9,648 bases of DNA from Methanobacteriota archaeon. Lineage in GTDB: Archaea; Methanobacteriota; Methanobacteria; Methanobacteriales; Methanobacteriaceae. The stretch is from NCBI GenBank assembly GCA_023430285.1, contig JAEZAV010000108.1, forward strand, positions 1 through 9,648, in the 5' to 3' direction. The notes beneath the pieces were generated by a model, which did no database searches, was not told where the DNA came from, and saw nothing but the letters and a program-made list of their open reading frames with translations. Both the position numbers and the translations under genes were made by a program. This document shows positions 1 through 9,648 of the stretch, in pieces (within the stretch, counting starts at the first letter, position 1; each line of letters begins with the position of its first letter).

Positions 1-1043
<1,043 letters not shown>

Positions 1044-1045
1044 TT

Positions 1046-2793
<1,748 letters not shown>

Positions 2794-2797
<4 letters not shown>

Positions 2798-3114
2798 TTT
2801 ACCATCTCAACCCCAATTACTCTTTTAATAAGCTCACTCATAGGGTCAGATTCCCTTCTAATTGAGCCTGTTTTGTCTGGTATTTCAATTATCATAGGTA
2901 ATGCGCTTTCGTTTGTTACCTTGTTGATTGTTTTCCTGAGTGCGTCCCCTATTTTTTCGGTGGTGATAATGACAGAAACCCCCTTACTTACCAATTCTTT
3001 AAGAGTTTTTTCTGCTTCATCCATATCTTTAACAGGGTGCCCTTCTTTGATACCTCCAAGCATGAAGCCTGTGACAATATCCTCGTCTGCCATCACAGCG
3101 ATATTTGAATTCAT
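2794..3114 (-). CDS. atpF: A-type ATP synthase subunit F (central stalk)
   Basis: Small central-stalk subunit that binds the D subunit shaft and takes part in coupling and regulation of the A1 head. It has 106 residues, the usual size. The N-terminal Rossmann-like part has the family pattern IAVMADEDIVTGFMLGGI at residues 5-22, followed by SVIITTEKIGDALR at about 47-60 and PMIIEIPDKTG at about 73-83, then a C-terminal helix. It has no membrane segment. The ATG at 3114 overlaps the subunit C stop as ATGA and has a clear GGAGA ribosome site around 3122-3127. Its own stop overlaps the start of subunit A in the same way. Also called AhaF. Identity is secure from sequence and position. Confidence 0.95.
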
Positions 3115-4268
3115 ACTAACATCTCCTTGATCATTGACGATGAGAATCCAGCTTCCCGTTTTCCCCTAGCAATAATTTTTAGGTTTTTAACTTCAGTTTC
3201 CTTCCTACTTAAAAATCCTATCATAGGGCCGATTCCAAACTGATTCTTCAAAGAAATGCCTTTAGCTGTTTTAACAACGTAGTTATCGAGTAATTTCTCG
3301 AAACTTGCCATTGAACCTGTTTCATTAAATTCTGTCATGGCATCAGAAAGCATTGGAGCGTAATCAGTTCCTTCTAAACCACTGATAACTGCAGATACAT
3401 TTTCTGCTTCCATTAACTCTTTGAGTTTCCATTCCCGAATTTCGTATCCATCTGAAACCATGTATGGTTCTATGTCCTCGTACTTCAAGTTGTCAGACTT
3501 TGCCCTTAGAATGATCTTTATGTTGGCAACATCAACCATTGTACCTATGTAATTGTGAAGTAGAGCAGTGTTGTCATCTTCAGGTGTTGCAGATGTTTTC
3601 AAAAGATTTTCTAGCAAATATTTGTCCATTGAAGCTTCTATAGGTAACAATAAACCTGTTTCTTTGTATATTGGTATTGCATCTTCCAAAATCTTCGGAT
3701 ATTCAGTTCCTTCCAGTGCATTTAATACTTCTGCGACTGAATCTGTTTCTATTAAAGAATCCAGTTTGTTACTCAACTCTCCGAATGGTACAATCAGATC
3801 AACTGTTTGTTCATGGTTTAAACCTGCTTCCTTGGCGATTATTATGCTCTTAATATTTTTGATGTCCCATTTTTTCAGTAAAAACTTGAAACTGTCTTTA
3901 CTGTTGTCAGGGGTTATTCTAGCAATCAAATCGTAGGTTTCAGCTAACTGGGAATCCAATGCCTTTTCAAGAGGGTAGGTATCTATGTACTTAGCGTAGT
4001 CTGGAACTCCCCTCAAATAGTTCTTAACCTCTTCTATATTTTGGGATTCAACTATTTCCGAAAACTCCTTATCGGTAAACAATCTTCCAGTTCTTGCCCT
4101 GACCCTTGCATTAGGGTAAGTGTAGGGAAAGAACTCCAAAACAGGCCTAATTGTAGTTATAACAACAATTGCACCTATGACTATGATGGCTAAGATCATG
4201 ACTGCTAAAAAAATTTCATATGAGGGAAATCCGAGTGCAGTAACTAGTGTAGTTATATCTTCTACCAT
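3111..4268 (-). CDS. atpC: A-type ATP synthase subunit C (V-ATPase d homologue) with N-terminal membrane helix
   Basis: Funnel-shaped socket subunit that sits on the cytoplasmic face of the membrane rotor ring and connects it to the D/F shaft. It has 385 residues. The conserved all-helical domain starts at about residue 48 with YTYPNARVRARTGRLF and shows three internally similar helical modules, with related motifs such as NALEGTEYPKILEDAI (about 183-198) and ISGLEGTDYAPMLSDAM. Upstream of this is a strongly hydrophobic stretch at residues 19-40 ending at an Arg-Pro, which looks like one true membrane helix; soluble homologues such as the Thermus C subunit lack it. The helix is in frame with the domain and no internal Met could replace the start before it. 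A GGGGAG ribosome site precedes the ATG, 12 nt after the subunit E stop. Also called AhaC. Confidence 0.95.
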   Translation of the reverse strand: MVEDITTLVTALGFPSYEIFLAVMILAIIVIGAIVVITTIRPVLEFFPYTYPNARVRARTGRLFTDKEFSEIVESQNIEEVKNYLRGVPDYAKYIDTYPLEKALDSQLAETYDLIARITPDNSKDSFKFLLKKWDIKNIKSIIIAKEAGLNHEQTVDLIVPFGELSNKLDSLIETDSVAEVLNALEGTEYPKILEDAIPIYKETGLLLPIEASMDKYLLENLLKTSATPEDDNTALLHNYIGTMVDVANIKIILRAKSDNLKYEDIEPYMVSDGYEIREWKLKELMEAENVSAVISGLEGTDYAPMLSDAMTEFNETGSMASFEKLLDNYVVKTAKGISLKNQFGIGPMIGFLSRKETEVKNLKIIARGKREAGFSSSMIKEMLV

Positions 4269-4280
4269 GGTGAATCTCCC

Positions 4281-4904
4281 CTATTTGAATAATATTCTTG
4301 CAACTTCTGATCTTAGAGATTTTTTGAATCTAAGCAATCTAGCCTCGATAGTATTGTTAACTTCTATTTCACCATTTTTAGTTTTGAGAACTGCTCCTCC
4401 AATGGTGTTTATGTTATCTCCAATTTCTAACTTAGTCTCGTTACCAGTTTTTTCCTTAACTTCATTTTCTATGGATGATATTGAAACTTTTATTTTGGCC
4501 ACATCTTCAGCTTTGACAGAAACGATCAGGTCTCCGCCACCAATTTCAATTGCAGCTTCAATAATAATTTCGTTTAAAGATTCCTTGTATTCTGTTGAAT
4601 CTGAAGAAGCAATTTCCTTCAGGTTTTCCACAGCCTTATTAAAGGACTCCTCAATTATTTCTTCTCTAGCATCAAGTTCCATTCTTCTGGAATTCATCTT
4701 AGCCTCTGAGATTATCTGCTGATATCTCATGGTGGACTGTTTTTTACCGTCTTCTAAGATCTTTTCCTTTTCAATGAGGGCGAGTTTCTCACCCTCTTCA
4801 ATAATGGATTTACTCTCTACTTCAGCTTCTTCTTCAATTGCGCTAGCCTTAGTTTGAGCTTCAGATATTATACTTGAGACTATTTTTTCTGTCCCGGCAC
4901 TCAT
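4281..4904 (-). CDS. atpE: A-type ATP synthase subunit E (peripheral stalk)
   Basis: Peripheral-stalk subunit that pairs with H and holds the A3B3 head to the membrane stator. It has 207 residues, a normal length. Residues 1 to about 95 are a charged Glu/Lys/Ala-rich helix that should form a coiled coil with subunit H. From about 105 on is the globular head-binding domain, ending in the family pattern IGGAV (168-172), NGEIEVNNTIEARL (177-190) and SEVARILF (199-206). There is no signal peptide or membrane segment. Its ATG lies 2 nt after the stop of K and uses a strong GGAGGA ribosome site embedded in the last codons of K. Also called AhaE. Confidence 0.95.
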   Translation of the reverse strand: MSAGTEKIVSSIISEAQTKASAIEEEAEVESKSIIEEGEKLALIEKEKILEDGKKQSTMRYQQIISEAKMNSRRMELDAREEIIEESFNKAVENLKEIASSDSTEYKESLNEIIIEAAIEIGGGDLIVSVKAEDVAKIKVSISSIENEVKEKTGNETKLEIGDNINTIGGAVLKTKNGEIEVNNTIEARLLRFKKSLRSEVARILFK

Positions 4905-4906
4905 GT

Positions 4907-5395
<489 letters not shown>

Positions 5396-5396
5396 A

Positions 5397-7382
5397 TTAT
5401 TTACCTCCTACATCAGTATGTATTCTTTTTGTACGGAATGCCCTGAACTTCTGACTTCCACCTATGTAAAATTGAGCAAAGTACTCAACATAATGCAAAC
5501 GTAATGCGTTTATAAATGCTCCCAGACTCTGGAATGCACAGTTGGCTATGTGACCTCCAATAAAGACTATTGGTGCCAATATTATTCCAACAACAGGTAT
5601 CATACTATCACATAATCCTGTTAAAATGTTAACAGTCATAGCGATTCCGCCTGTTGAAAGACAAAGTGCTAAAAGCCTTGCGTATGAAAGCAGATTTCCC
5701 AAGAACCCTGTGAGATCCATGAGACCAAATGCTCCATTGAAATATATGAGCATTATAAGGCTTAACGCAAGTATTGGGGCTGCAATATATATTGAACTTG
5801 TTAATACGTATGCAACAATTCCTGCTTCTAAAACAAACCAGATTATTTGTGCTCCTAAAGCATCACTGACATTTCCTCGGGTGATGTTGTTGTATGCACC
5901 TATTAAAAGACCCATGTTAATATGGATAACACCAATTATTAGGGCAATGTACAGAATATTTTCTGGATGTACGAATGCGTCTATGGAATGTATTGTTGTT
6001 GGTAATGCTGCTCCTCCAAGAATCCATCTTGGGAACATGTCTCCAATGAAACCATTGGTAATCATACCTAGTATAAACGCCCAGACACCACATGCAACTA
6101 ATATAAGTCCCATGTTTTTCATCATCTTGCTGTTTTTACCAAGTCCATAAACTAAAACTAAACCAATTAATGCATCAACCACACCGTAACCAGCATCTGT
6201 TAAACAGAACCCAAAGAAGAATGGGAATATAATTGCCATGAGTATAGTTGGATCAAACTCCCTGTAATCAGGTGGGGAGTACATATTAACAAAAAGCTCG
6301 TAGGGTTTTGCAAACCTAGGATTGTCCAAATGAATTGGAATTTCATCCTTCTCAACATCTGGATCTGAAACTTCTACTATTGAATATCCTTCAGTAGTGG
6401 TTTCAATGAGTGCCAGAGTTTTTTCAAGATTTTTTTCTGTTACCCATCCCTCTAACATTACAGTGTTGTTTGTTTCACCAAATGATGAGAAAATTTCACT
6501 TCTTTGTTTTTCAATTTCAAGAAGTTCTTTTAAAACAATGAGATCAGATAATGATTCCTCAGATATTGCTCCAAGTTCGTTTAAAATAGCTTCTTTTTGT
6601 TTTAATATTGCTTGTTTTTCAGATTCAAAGTTTCTTAAAATTTCTTCTGGTTTTCCAGAAATTCCTGATAGATCGAATCTTTCGAATTCGAGTTTTCTAA
6701 GTAGAGTTGAAATCTCATCACCATACTTGCTCAGACTAATAACAACCAAAATTTTGTATAATTTATCTTCGGTGTCATTATCCTCAACAAGGATCTCTTC
6801 AGGCAGGTCCTTCATACTTGCCTTGAACTCTTCATAGGAAGTTAAAGAAATTTTTCCAGCAATAACAGAAACAAATTCAGTATCAGTTAATTCTGCAAGG
6901 TCAACATCGAAATTTTTCAAATTCTCTGCTGCCTTCCTAGCAGTTTCCAAGTTGGAAAGCTTAGATTCTAATTCATTTAAATTTTCTTCCAATGGTTTGG
7001 TTTTTGATTCTACTTCATCAAGGAAAGTTTCTGCATATTTCAGAAGTTCTTCAACCTCGATCTCTTCAACTTCCTTTTTCTCAATTTTGGGAGGATTAAT
7101 AAATCCTTTGGCCATGGCTAAAATGCCCTCATCCTTCCTGCTAACAGAACTTAAAAAATCAGATGTAGCAGTTGTTTTCATTAAAAGAGAGGAAATTCTG
7201 CCGAGAAAAGGAGTTGCATGGGCGGGTTTAAGAATTTGCTTCCACTCTGCATCTTGTTGTATTCTCTCGGATATATCTTGGATCTGTACCAGTCCTGCAT
7301 CGTGAAGAGTATTCACGGCAGTATCTGCATACTTATCCAAGGTTATAACCTTGAGTTTTTTCATTCTCGCCGGCTTGAACAT
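5397..7382 (-). CDS. atpI: A-type ATP synthase membrane stator subunit I (V-ATPase a homologue)
   Basis: Stator subunit that provides the two ion half-channels next to the K ring and anchors the peripheral stalks. From the ATG at 7382 it has 661 residues, the usual size. Numbering from that ATG, residues 1 to about 365 are the cytoplasmic arm, with coiled-coil stretches at about 100-155 and 245-300 and a conserved MLEGWV segment near 309-314. Residues from about 378 to 635 hold about eight membrane helices. The buried arginine that works with the rotor carboxylate should be Arg569 in SYARLLAL, and Arg628 in ALRLHYVEY matches the second conserved arginine of the family. The frame extends three codons further to a GTG at 7391, but the MFKPARMKKLK beginning resembles homologues, and GTGAG at 7387-7391 could serve as ribosome site for the ATG. 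Also called AhaI. Confidence 0.96.
   Translation of the reverse strand: MFKPARMKKLKVITLDKYADTAVNTLHDAGLVQIQDISERIQQDAEWKQILKPAHATPFLGRISSLLMKTTATSDFLSSVSRKDEGILAMAKGFINPPKIEKKEVEEIEVEELLKYAETFLDEVESKTKPLEENLNELESKLSNLETARKAAENLKNFDVDLAELTDTEFVSVIAGKISLTSYEEFKASMKDLPEEILVEDNDTEDKLYKILVVISLSKYGDEISTLLRKLEFERFDLSGISGKPEEILRNFESEKQAILKQKEAILNELGAISEESLSDLIVLKELLEIEKQRSEIFSSFGETNNTVMLEGWVTEKNLEKTLALIETTTEGYSIVEVSDPDVEKDEIPIHLDNPRFAKPYELFVNMYSPPDYREFDPTILMAIIFPFFFGFCLTDAGYGVVDALIGLVLVYGLGKNSKMMKNMGLILVACGVWAFILGMITNGFIGDMFPRWILGGAALPTTIHSIDAFVHPENILYIALIIGVIHINMGLLIGAYNNITRGNVSDALGAQIIWFVLEAGIVAYVLTSSIYIAAPILALSLIMLIYFNGAFGLMDLTGFLGNLLSYARLLALCLSTGGIAMTVNILTGLCDSMIPVVGIILAPIVFIGGHIANCAFQSLGAFINALRLHYVEYFAQFYIGGSQKFRAFRTKRIHTDVGGK
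5403..5409 (-). promoter_or_regulatory. Near-consensus ribosome binding site for atpK
   Basis: Minus-strand AGGAGGT lies 7 nt before the atpK ATG and within the last codons of atpI. It is the closest match to the full anti-Shine-Dalgarno complement in the cluster, which suits a subunit needed in many copies per complex. Confidence 0.75.
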
Positions 7383-7392
7383 TGTACTCACA

Positions 7393-7707
7393 CTATAAAA
7401 TACTTTTTACTATTAAATCCGCTGCCTCGTCAACCTTATTCATTGCTGTGCTTTTAGTCACTCGAACTTCGTCACTGGTTTTGTTGGAAATATGTAAGGC
7501 CTCTTTCTTGGCCTTGGTTTCAGCTTCAATAGCCATATTTTCGGCTTCAGCAGAAGCTTCTTCTTTTGATTTTGCTATGATTTCTTTGGACTTTAAGTTG
7601 GCTTCTTCGATTCTTTCGGATTTTAATTCATTAGTATCTTCTATTAACTTGTCAGCATCATTTTCAGCCTTTTTTATCGTTGTAATAGCTTCCGATATTG
7701 TTGTCAT
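7393..7707 (-). CDS. atpH: A-type ATP synthase subunit H (peripheral stalk coiled coil)
   Basis: First gene of the ATP synthase operon. It encodes a 104-residue, almost entirely helical and highly charged protein rich in Ala, Glu, Lys and Ser, with the heptad-like composition of the peripheral-stalk subunit that forms a heterodimeric coiled coil with E and tethers the head to subunit I. The N-terminal TTISEAITTIKKAENDADKL and the segment around residues 50-70 fit the family. Low sequence complexity makes the match depend partly on position: H directly before I is the expected order in Methanobacteriales. The ATG at 7707 follows GGTGA at 7713-7717 with 5 nt spacing; an earlier in-frame start is not available because a stop lies just upstream. 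Its stop is 10 nt before the preferred I start. Also called AhaH. Confidence 0.9.
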   Translation of the reverse strand: MTTISEAITTIKKAENDADKLIEDTNELKSERIEEANLKSKEIIAKSKEEASAEAENMAIEAETKAKKEALHISNKTSDEVRVTKSTAMNKVDEAADLIVKSIL

Positions 7708-7745
7708 TTAAATCACCATGATTTATAAGCAAAGTTTCTATTGTG

Positions 7746-7760
7746 TTATATTTATCTTTT
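7746..7760 (-). promoter_or_regulatory. Likely archaeal BRE/TATA promoter of the ATP synthase operon
   Basis: The minus strand reads AAAAGATAAATATAA: an A-rich BRE-like part (7754-7760) followed by the TATA-like AAATATAA (7746-7753). A start site about 22-27 nt downstream would fall near 7722-7726, leaving a leader of about 15-18 nt that still contains the GGTGA ribosome site of atpH at 7713-7717. Geometry fits a methanogen promoter; no start-site data are available here. Confidence 0.6.
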
Positions 7761-7762
7761 AC

Positions 7763-7793
7763 TATTTGAATTTCCAATAAAAAGACTCAAATA
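7763..7793. repeat. 7-bp inverted repeat directly upstream of the operon promoter
   Basis: TATTTGA at 7763-7769 is repeated inverted as TCAAATA at 7787-7793, with 17 bp between. It ends 2 bp upstream of the BRE-like element, a place where archaeal regulators often bind, but the region is very AT-rich and chance is a real alternative. The T-run proposed as terminator lies in its loop. Confidence 0.3.
7776..7785 (-). terminator. Possible T-rich terminator after the citrate synthase-like gene
   Basis: About 58 nt after the stop of the citrate synthase-like gene, the minus strand reads TCTTTTTATT. Archaeal transcription often ends at such T-runs without a hairpin. It lies between that gene and the next promoter, but the run has only five T residues. 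A weak CAGT/ACTG hairpin sits nearer the stop at 7825-7836. Read-through into the ATP synthase genes cannot be excluded. Confidence 0.3.
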
Positions 7794-7842
7794 ATAATAC
7801 ATATTGCAAATAATTGAATAATTTCAGTTAATACTGCCGTAA

Positions 7843-8664
7843 TCACCCCTTTTCACTATAGTGAATTTCTTCAGTGTCAATTAACTTTCTAAATGGTGTT
7901 TCGACGGTCTGTTCTTCGAAAACATGTGAAATAATTCCGGGAAGTCTTCCCATCATGAAAATTCCAGTTCCAACCTTCCAATCAAAACCAAGATCTGACA
8001 AGATACCTGCATTTGCACCATCTATGTTCATCTTTATTCCCTTGGTTTCATATAAAATTTCTTCAATGGATAAAGCCAGTTGAGTGTGAACACGTACACA
8101 TTCCAATTTTTTGGCTACTTGAATCAATTTAGCAGCTCTAGGATCTTCAGAATGATATCTATGCCCATATCCGGGTATTTTTTCATTTTTAGATAAATAT
8201 TCATCCACCACTTTTTCTGCAACGGCCTTTATGTCCTGATCAGATTTCAGTGGACCTCGGAATCCCGGAACTCCGTTCAATGCCAAATATTGTAGCATCT
8301 GCATGGATCTTTCCATTGCTCCGGCATGAAACTTGCCAAATGAAAGCAGACCTCCAGACACACACTCCTTCATTGATGAACCTGTTGAGGCCATCAACCT
8401 TGCAACCTGTGTACTTGGTGGTGTTACACCATGATCACAAAAGGAAACTAGAACAGCTTCTAACATTTTAGAATCAATTTCTGAGGGTAATTCTCCGTTA
8501 ACAAGTAGATAAACCATTTCAGGAAATGATATTTTTCCAATGAGATCTTCCTGTGAATATCCTCGAGTAACCAATTTATTAGGTTCAACACGAGTTATGG
8601 AAGTTTTCCATTTGGGATTAGTTAATTTAAGTAAATTTTCGACGGTTTTTCTACCAATGGCCAT
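7843..8664 (-). CDS. Short citrate synthase-family protein, citryl-CoA lyase-like
   Basis: Soluble enzyme of the citrate synthase superfamily. At 273 residues it is much shorter than true citrate synthases (about 370-430) and matches the stand-alone citryl-CoA lyase type and the C-terminal lyase part of ATP-citrate lyase. All three active-site positions seem present: His113 in GKFHAGAME, His168 in PGYGHRYHSEDPRA, and Asp215 in MNIDGA. The segments DHGVTPPST (77-85), SGGLLSFG (103-110), GTGIFMMGRLPGIISH (232-247) and the arginine in TPFRKL (256-261) follow the lyase-type pattern. It would cleave citryl-CoA to acetyl-CoA and oxaloacetate or do a related aldol/Claisen step; the true substrate is not shown by sequence. 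The start lies 7 nt after the fumarase stop, with GGAG from the last fumarase codons as ribosome site, so the two are very likely co-translated. Confidence 0.85.
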   Translation of the reverse strand: MAIGRKTVENLLKLTNPKWKTSITRVEPNKLVTRGYSQEDLIGKISFPEMVYLLVNGELPSEIDSKMLEAVLVSFCDHGVTPPSTQVARLMASTGSSMKECVSGGLLSFGKFHAGAMERSMQMLQYLALNGVPGFRGPLKSDQDIKAVAEKVVDEYLSKNEKIPGYGHRYHSEDPRAAKLIQVAKKLECVRVHTQLALSIEEILYETKGIKMNIDGANAGILSDLGFDWKVGTGIFMMGRLPGIISHVFEEQTVETPFRKLIDTEEIHYSEKG

Positions 8665-8671
8665 AATTTAA

Positions 8672-9529
8672 TCACTCCAAAAATTTGGATAGCTGCACAG
8701 TGGATCGTCTTGGCTCCACACAGCAACATGGACGCATAGACACTACTCTAACGCCACTCGCCCGTTGGGGCCCAACTTCGATAAAAGATCCCAGTGCAGT
8801 TACAGAACCGCCAATTCCAAGCGACCCTATATTTGTATTGTTCAATTTTCCAGTCAAACAATTTTCCAATTCAGACTGGATATTAAGGTTGCCGTAAGCC
8901 ATGGCTTTCAGCATAAGCGATGAAGCTTCAAAATGAGTTCTTCCAATGCCAATTGCAGGAATACACGGTGTGCATCCTAACATTGCAATCTCTGATCTCA
9001 ACCATGTTAATACTTCTAAAAATACTTTTCTATGATCCCTCTTGTGGAAAACCTTATATGTATGGGCACGAATTTCTGGTCCTCCACCAAGCATCAGCAC
9101 ATGAATTTTAACAACATCACCATTAATTCCTGTTACTGAGAAAGGTGTTGGTGGAAGCATTTCTGGCTGTTTATAAAGTCCTTGGGATTGTTCAATTCTC
9201 TCTATTGAGTTTCCCTTGACTGCCATGGGTCTTGCTGGAAGTTCCTTCAATCCTGCTTCAATTCCCTTGTTAATATCTTCAAAAAATCCTGGAGCCAAAT
9301 TAGCTTCCCTACCAACTTCAATTAGAACATGGGGAACACCTGTATCATCACAGAGAGGGACTTTATTTGAACTTGCGATTTCTGCATTTTTTAAGAGTAA
9401 TTCCAATACCCATCGAGCATTGGGATTCGTTTCAGTTTCAACAGCATTTTTATAGGCTGTTAACTGATCTTCACGGAAATTGGTGCTTGCATCGATTACT
9501 GCATCTTTAACTAAATTTATGAGGTCCAT
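8672..9529 (-). CDS. Class I fumarate hydratase, alpha (N-terminal type) subunit
   Basis: Catalytic iron-sulfur subunit of a two-part class I hydro-lyase that interconverts fumarate and malate in the cytoplasm; in Methanobacteriales this serves the incomplete reductive TCA route from oxaloacetate to 2-oxoglutarate. It has 285 residues, normal for a separate alpha subunit. Candidate [4Fe-4S] ligands are Cys60 in PLCDDTG, one of Cys186/Cys189 in GCTPCIPAIGIG, and one of the cluster Cys268-270 in RPCCCVEPRR. The motifs MLGGGPE at 146-152 and IGIGGSVTALG near 237-247 also fit the family. The beta subunit is not in this window and must lie elsewhere. Tartrate dehydratase subunit TtdA is the main alternative, less likely in a methanogen. 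The ATG follows GGAG about 8 nt upstream and lies 20 nt after the previous stop. Confidence 0.92.
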   Translation of the reverse strand: MDLINLVKDAVIDASTNFREDQLTAYKNAVETETNPNARWVLELLLKNAEIASSNKVPLCDDTGVPHVLIEVGREANLAPGFFEDINKGIEAGLKELPARPMAVKGNSIERIEQSQGLYKQPEMLPPTPFSVTGINGDVVKIHVLMLGGGPEIRAHTYKVFHKRDHRKVFLEVLTWLRSEIAMLGCTPCIPAIGIGRTHFEASSLMLKAMAYGNLNIQSELENCLTGKLNNTNIGSLGIGGSVTALGSFIEVGPQRASGVRVVSMRPCCCVEPRRSTVQLSKFLE

Positions 9530-9549
9530 TGAAAATCTCCAAGTTAATT

Positions 9550-9648
9550 CTATTTTTCTGGGATGGACATAACCTCTGTCCCAGTTTTAGAAAGTTTTGC
9601 TTCAGGGTAGTATCTATCGATCATGCTTTGAACTAGATACACCTGTTT
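9550..9648 (-). CDS. C-terminal end of an unrecognised protein (5' part outside window)
   Basis: An open frame enters from the window edge and ends at a TAG at 9550-9552, giving the last 32 residues, beginning KQVYLVQSMIDRYYPEA and ending VMSIPEK. The frame is supported by lying 20 nt upstream of the fumarase start in the same direction, where an operon partner would be expected, and by lacking stops. The fragment is mixed charged and hydrophobic with no membrane segment or motif I recognise, so I assign no function. Co-transcription with the fumarase and citryl-CoA lyase-like genes is inferred from spacing only. Confidence 0.6.
   Translation of the reverse strand, partial: KQVYLVQSMIDRYYPEAKLSKTGTEVMSIPEK

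Noticed and set aside
4177..4722. Plus-strand open frame of 181 codons opposite subunits C and E
   Set aside because: Shadow frame; the sense strand has conserved E and C sequence throughout and the antisense product shows only repeated Ser/Ile/Leu.
5626..6150. Plus-strand open frame of 174 codons opposite the membrane part of subunit I
   Set aside because: Shadow of membrane-helix codons; no independent start signals.
7721..7730. TTATAAAT as the TATA box of atpH
   Set aside because: It lies only about 20 nt before the ATG, which would put the transcription start at or inside the start codon and lose the GGTGA site; it is better explained as the start-site region of the box at 7746-7753.
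7825..7836. CAGT-TAAT-ACTG hairpin as a strong terminator
   Set aside because: The stem is only 4 bp with no GC-rich core and no T-run directly after it.

Overview
The window comes from a methanogenic archaeon, most likely order Methanobacteriales and probably genus Methanobacterium. The reasons are an archaeal A-type ATP synthase cluster with the gene order H-I-K-E-C-F-A-B, a c-subunit made of two fused hairpins, a C subunit with an N-terminal membrane helix, AT-rich DNA, GGTGA/GGAGG ribosome binding sites and archaeal BRE/TATA promoter signals. Genus and order are inferred from protein sequence and gene order remembered from the family, not from a search. Every gene I accept lies on the minus strand, so transcription runs from position 9648 towards 1.

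From 9648 to 7843 is a small metabolic group. It holds the last 32 codons of an unrecognised protein (9550-9648), the alpha (N-terminal type) subunit of a class I iron-sulfur fumarate hydratase (8672-9529), and a short citrate synthase-family protein resembling citryl-CoA lyase (7843-8664). The gaps are 20 and 7 nt, so the three are probably co-transcribed. The fumarase belongs in the C4 part of the incomplete reductive TCA pathway of these methanogens. The role of the citrate synthase-like protein is the least certain assignment in the window.

Positions 7708-7842 are the only real intergenic gap. It appears to hold a T-rich terminator for the metabolic group and a BRE/TATA promoter for the ATP synthase operon, with an imperfectly understood 7-bp inverted repeat next to the promoter.

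From 7707 to 1 is the A1Ao ATP synthase operon: H (peripheral stalk), I (membrane stator, a-subunit equivalent), K (rotor ring), E (peripheral stalk), C and F (central stalk), A (catalytic) and B (nucleotide-binding regulatory, cut by the window edge). Genes overlap by ATGA or are 1-12 nt apart, which points to one translationally coupled mRNA. Subunit D, needed for the central shaft, is not seen and is expected beyond position 1. E and H form the peripheral stalks, I and the K ring form the ion channel, and C, D and F link the ring to the A3B3 head.

The points most worth a second look are the membrane helix on subunit C, the two complete ion sites with sodium-type ligands in the duplicated K subunit, and the citryl-CoA lyase-like gene paired with fumarase. 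I see no clearly undescribed system, mobile element, CRISPR array or RNA gene.
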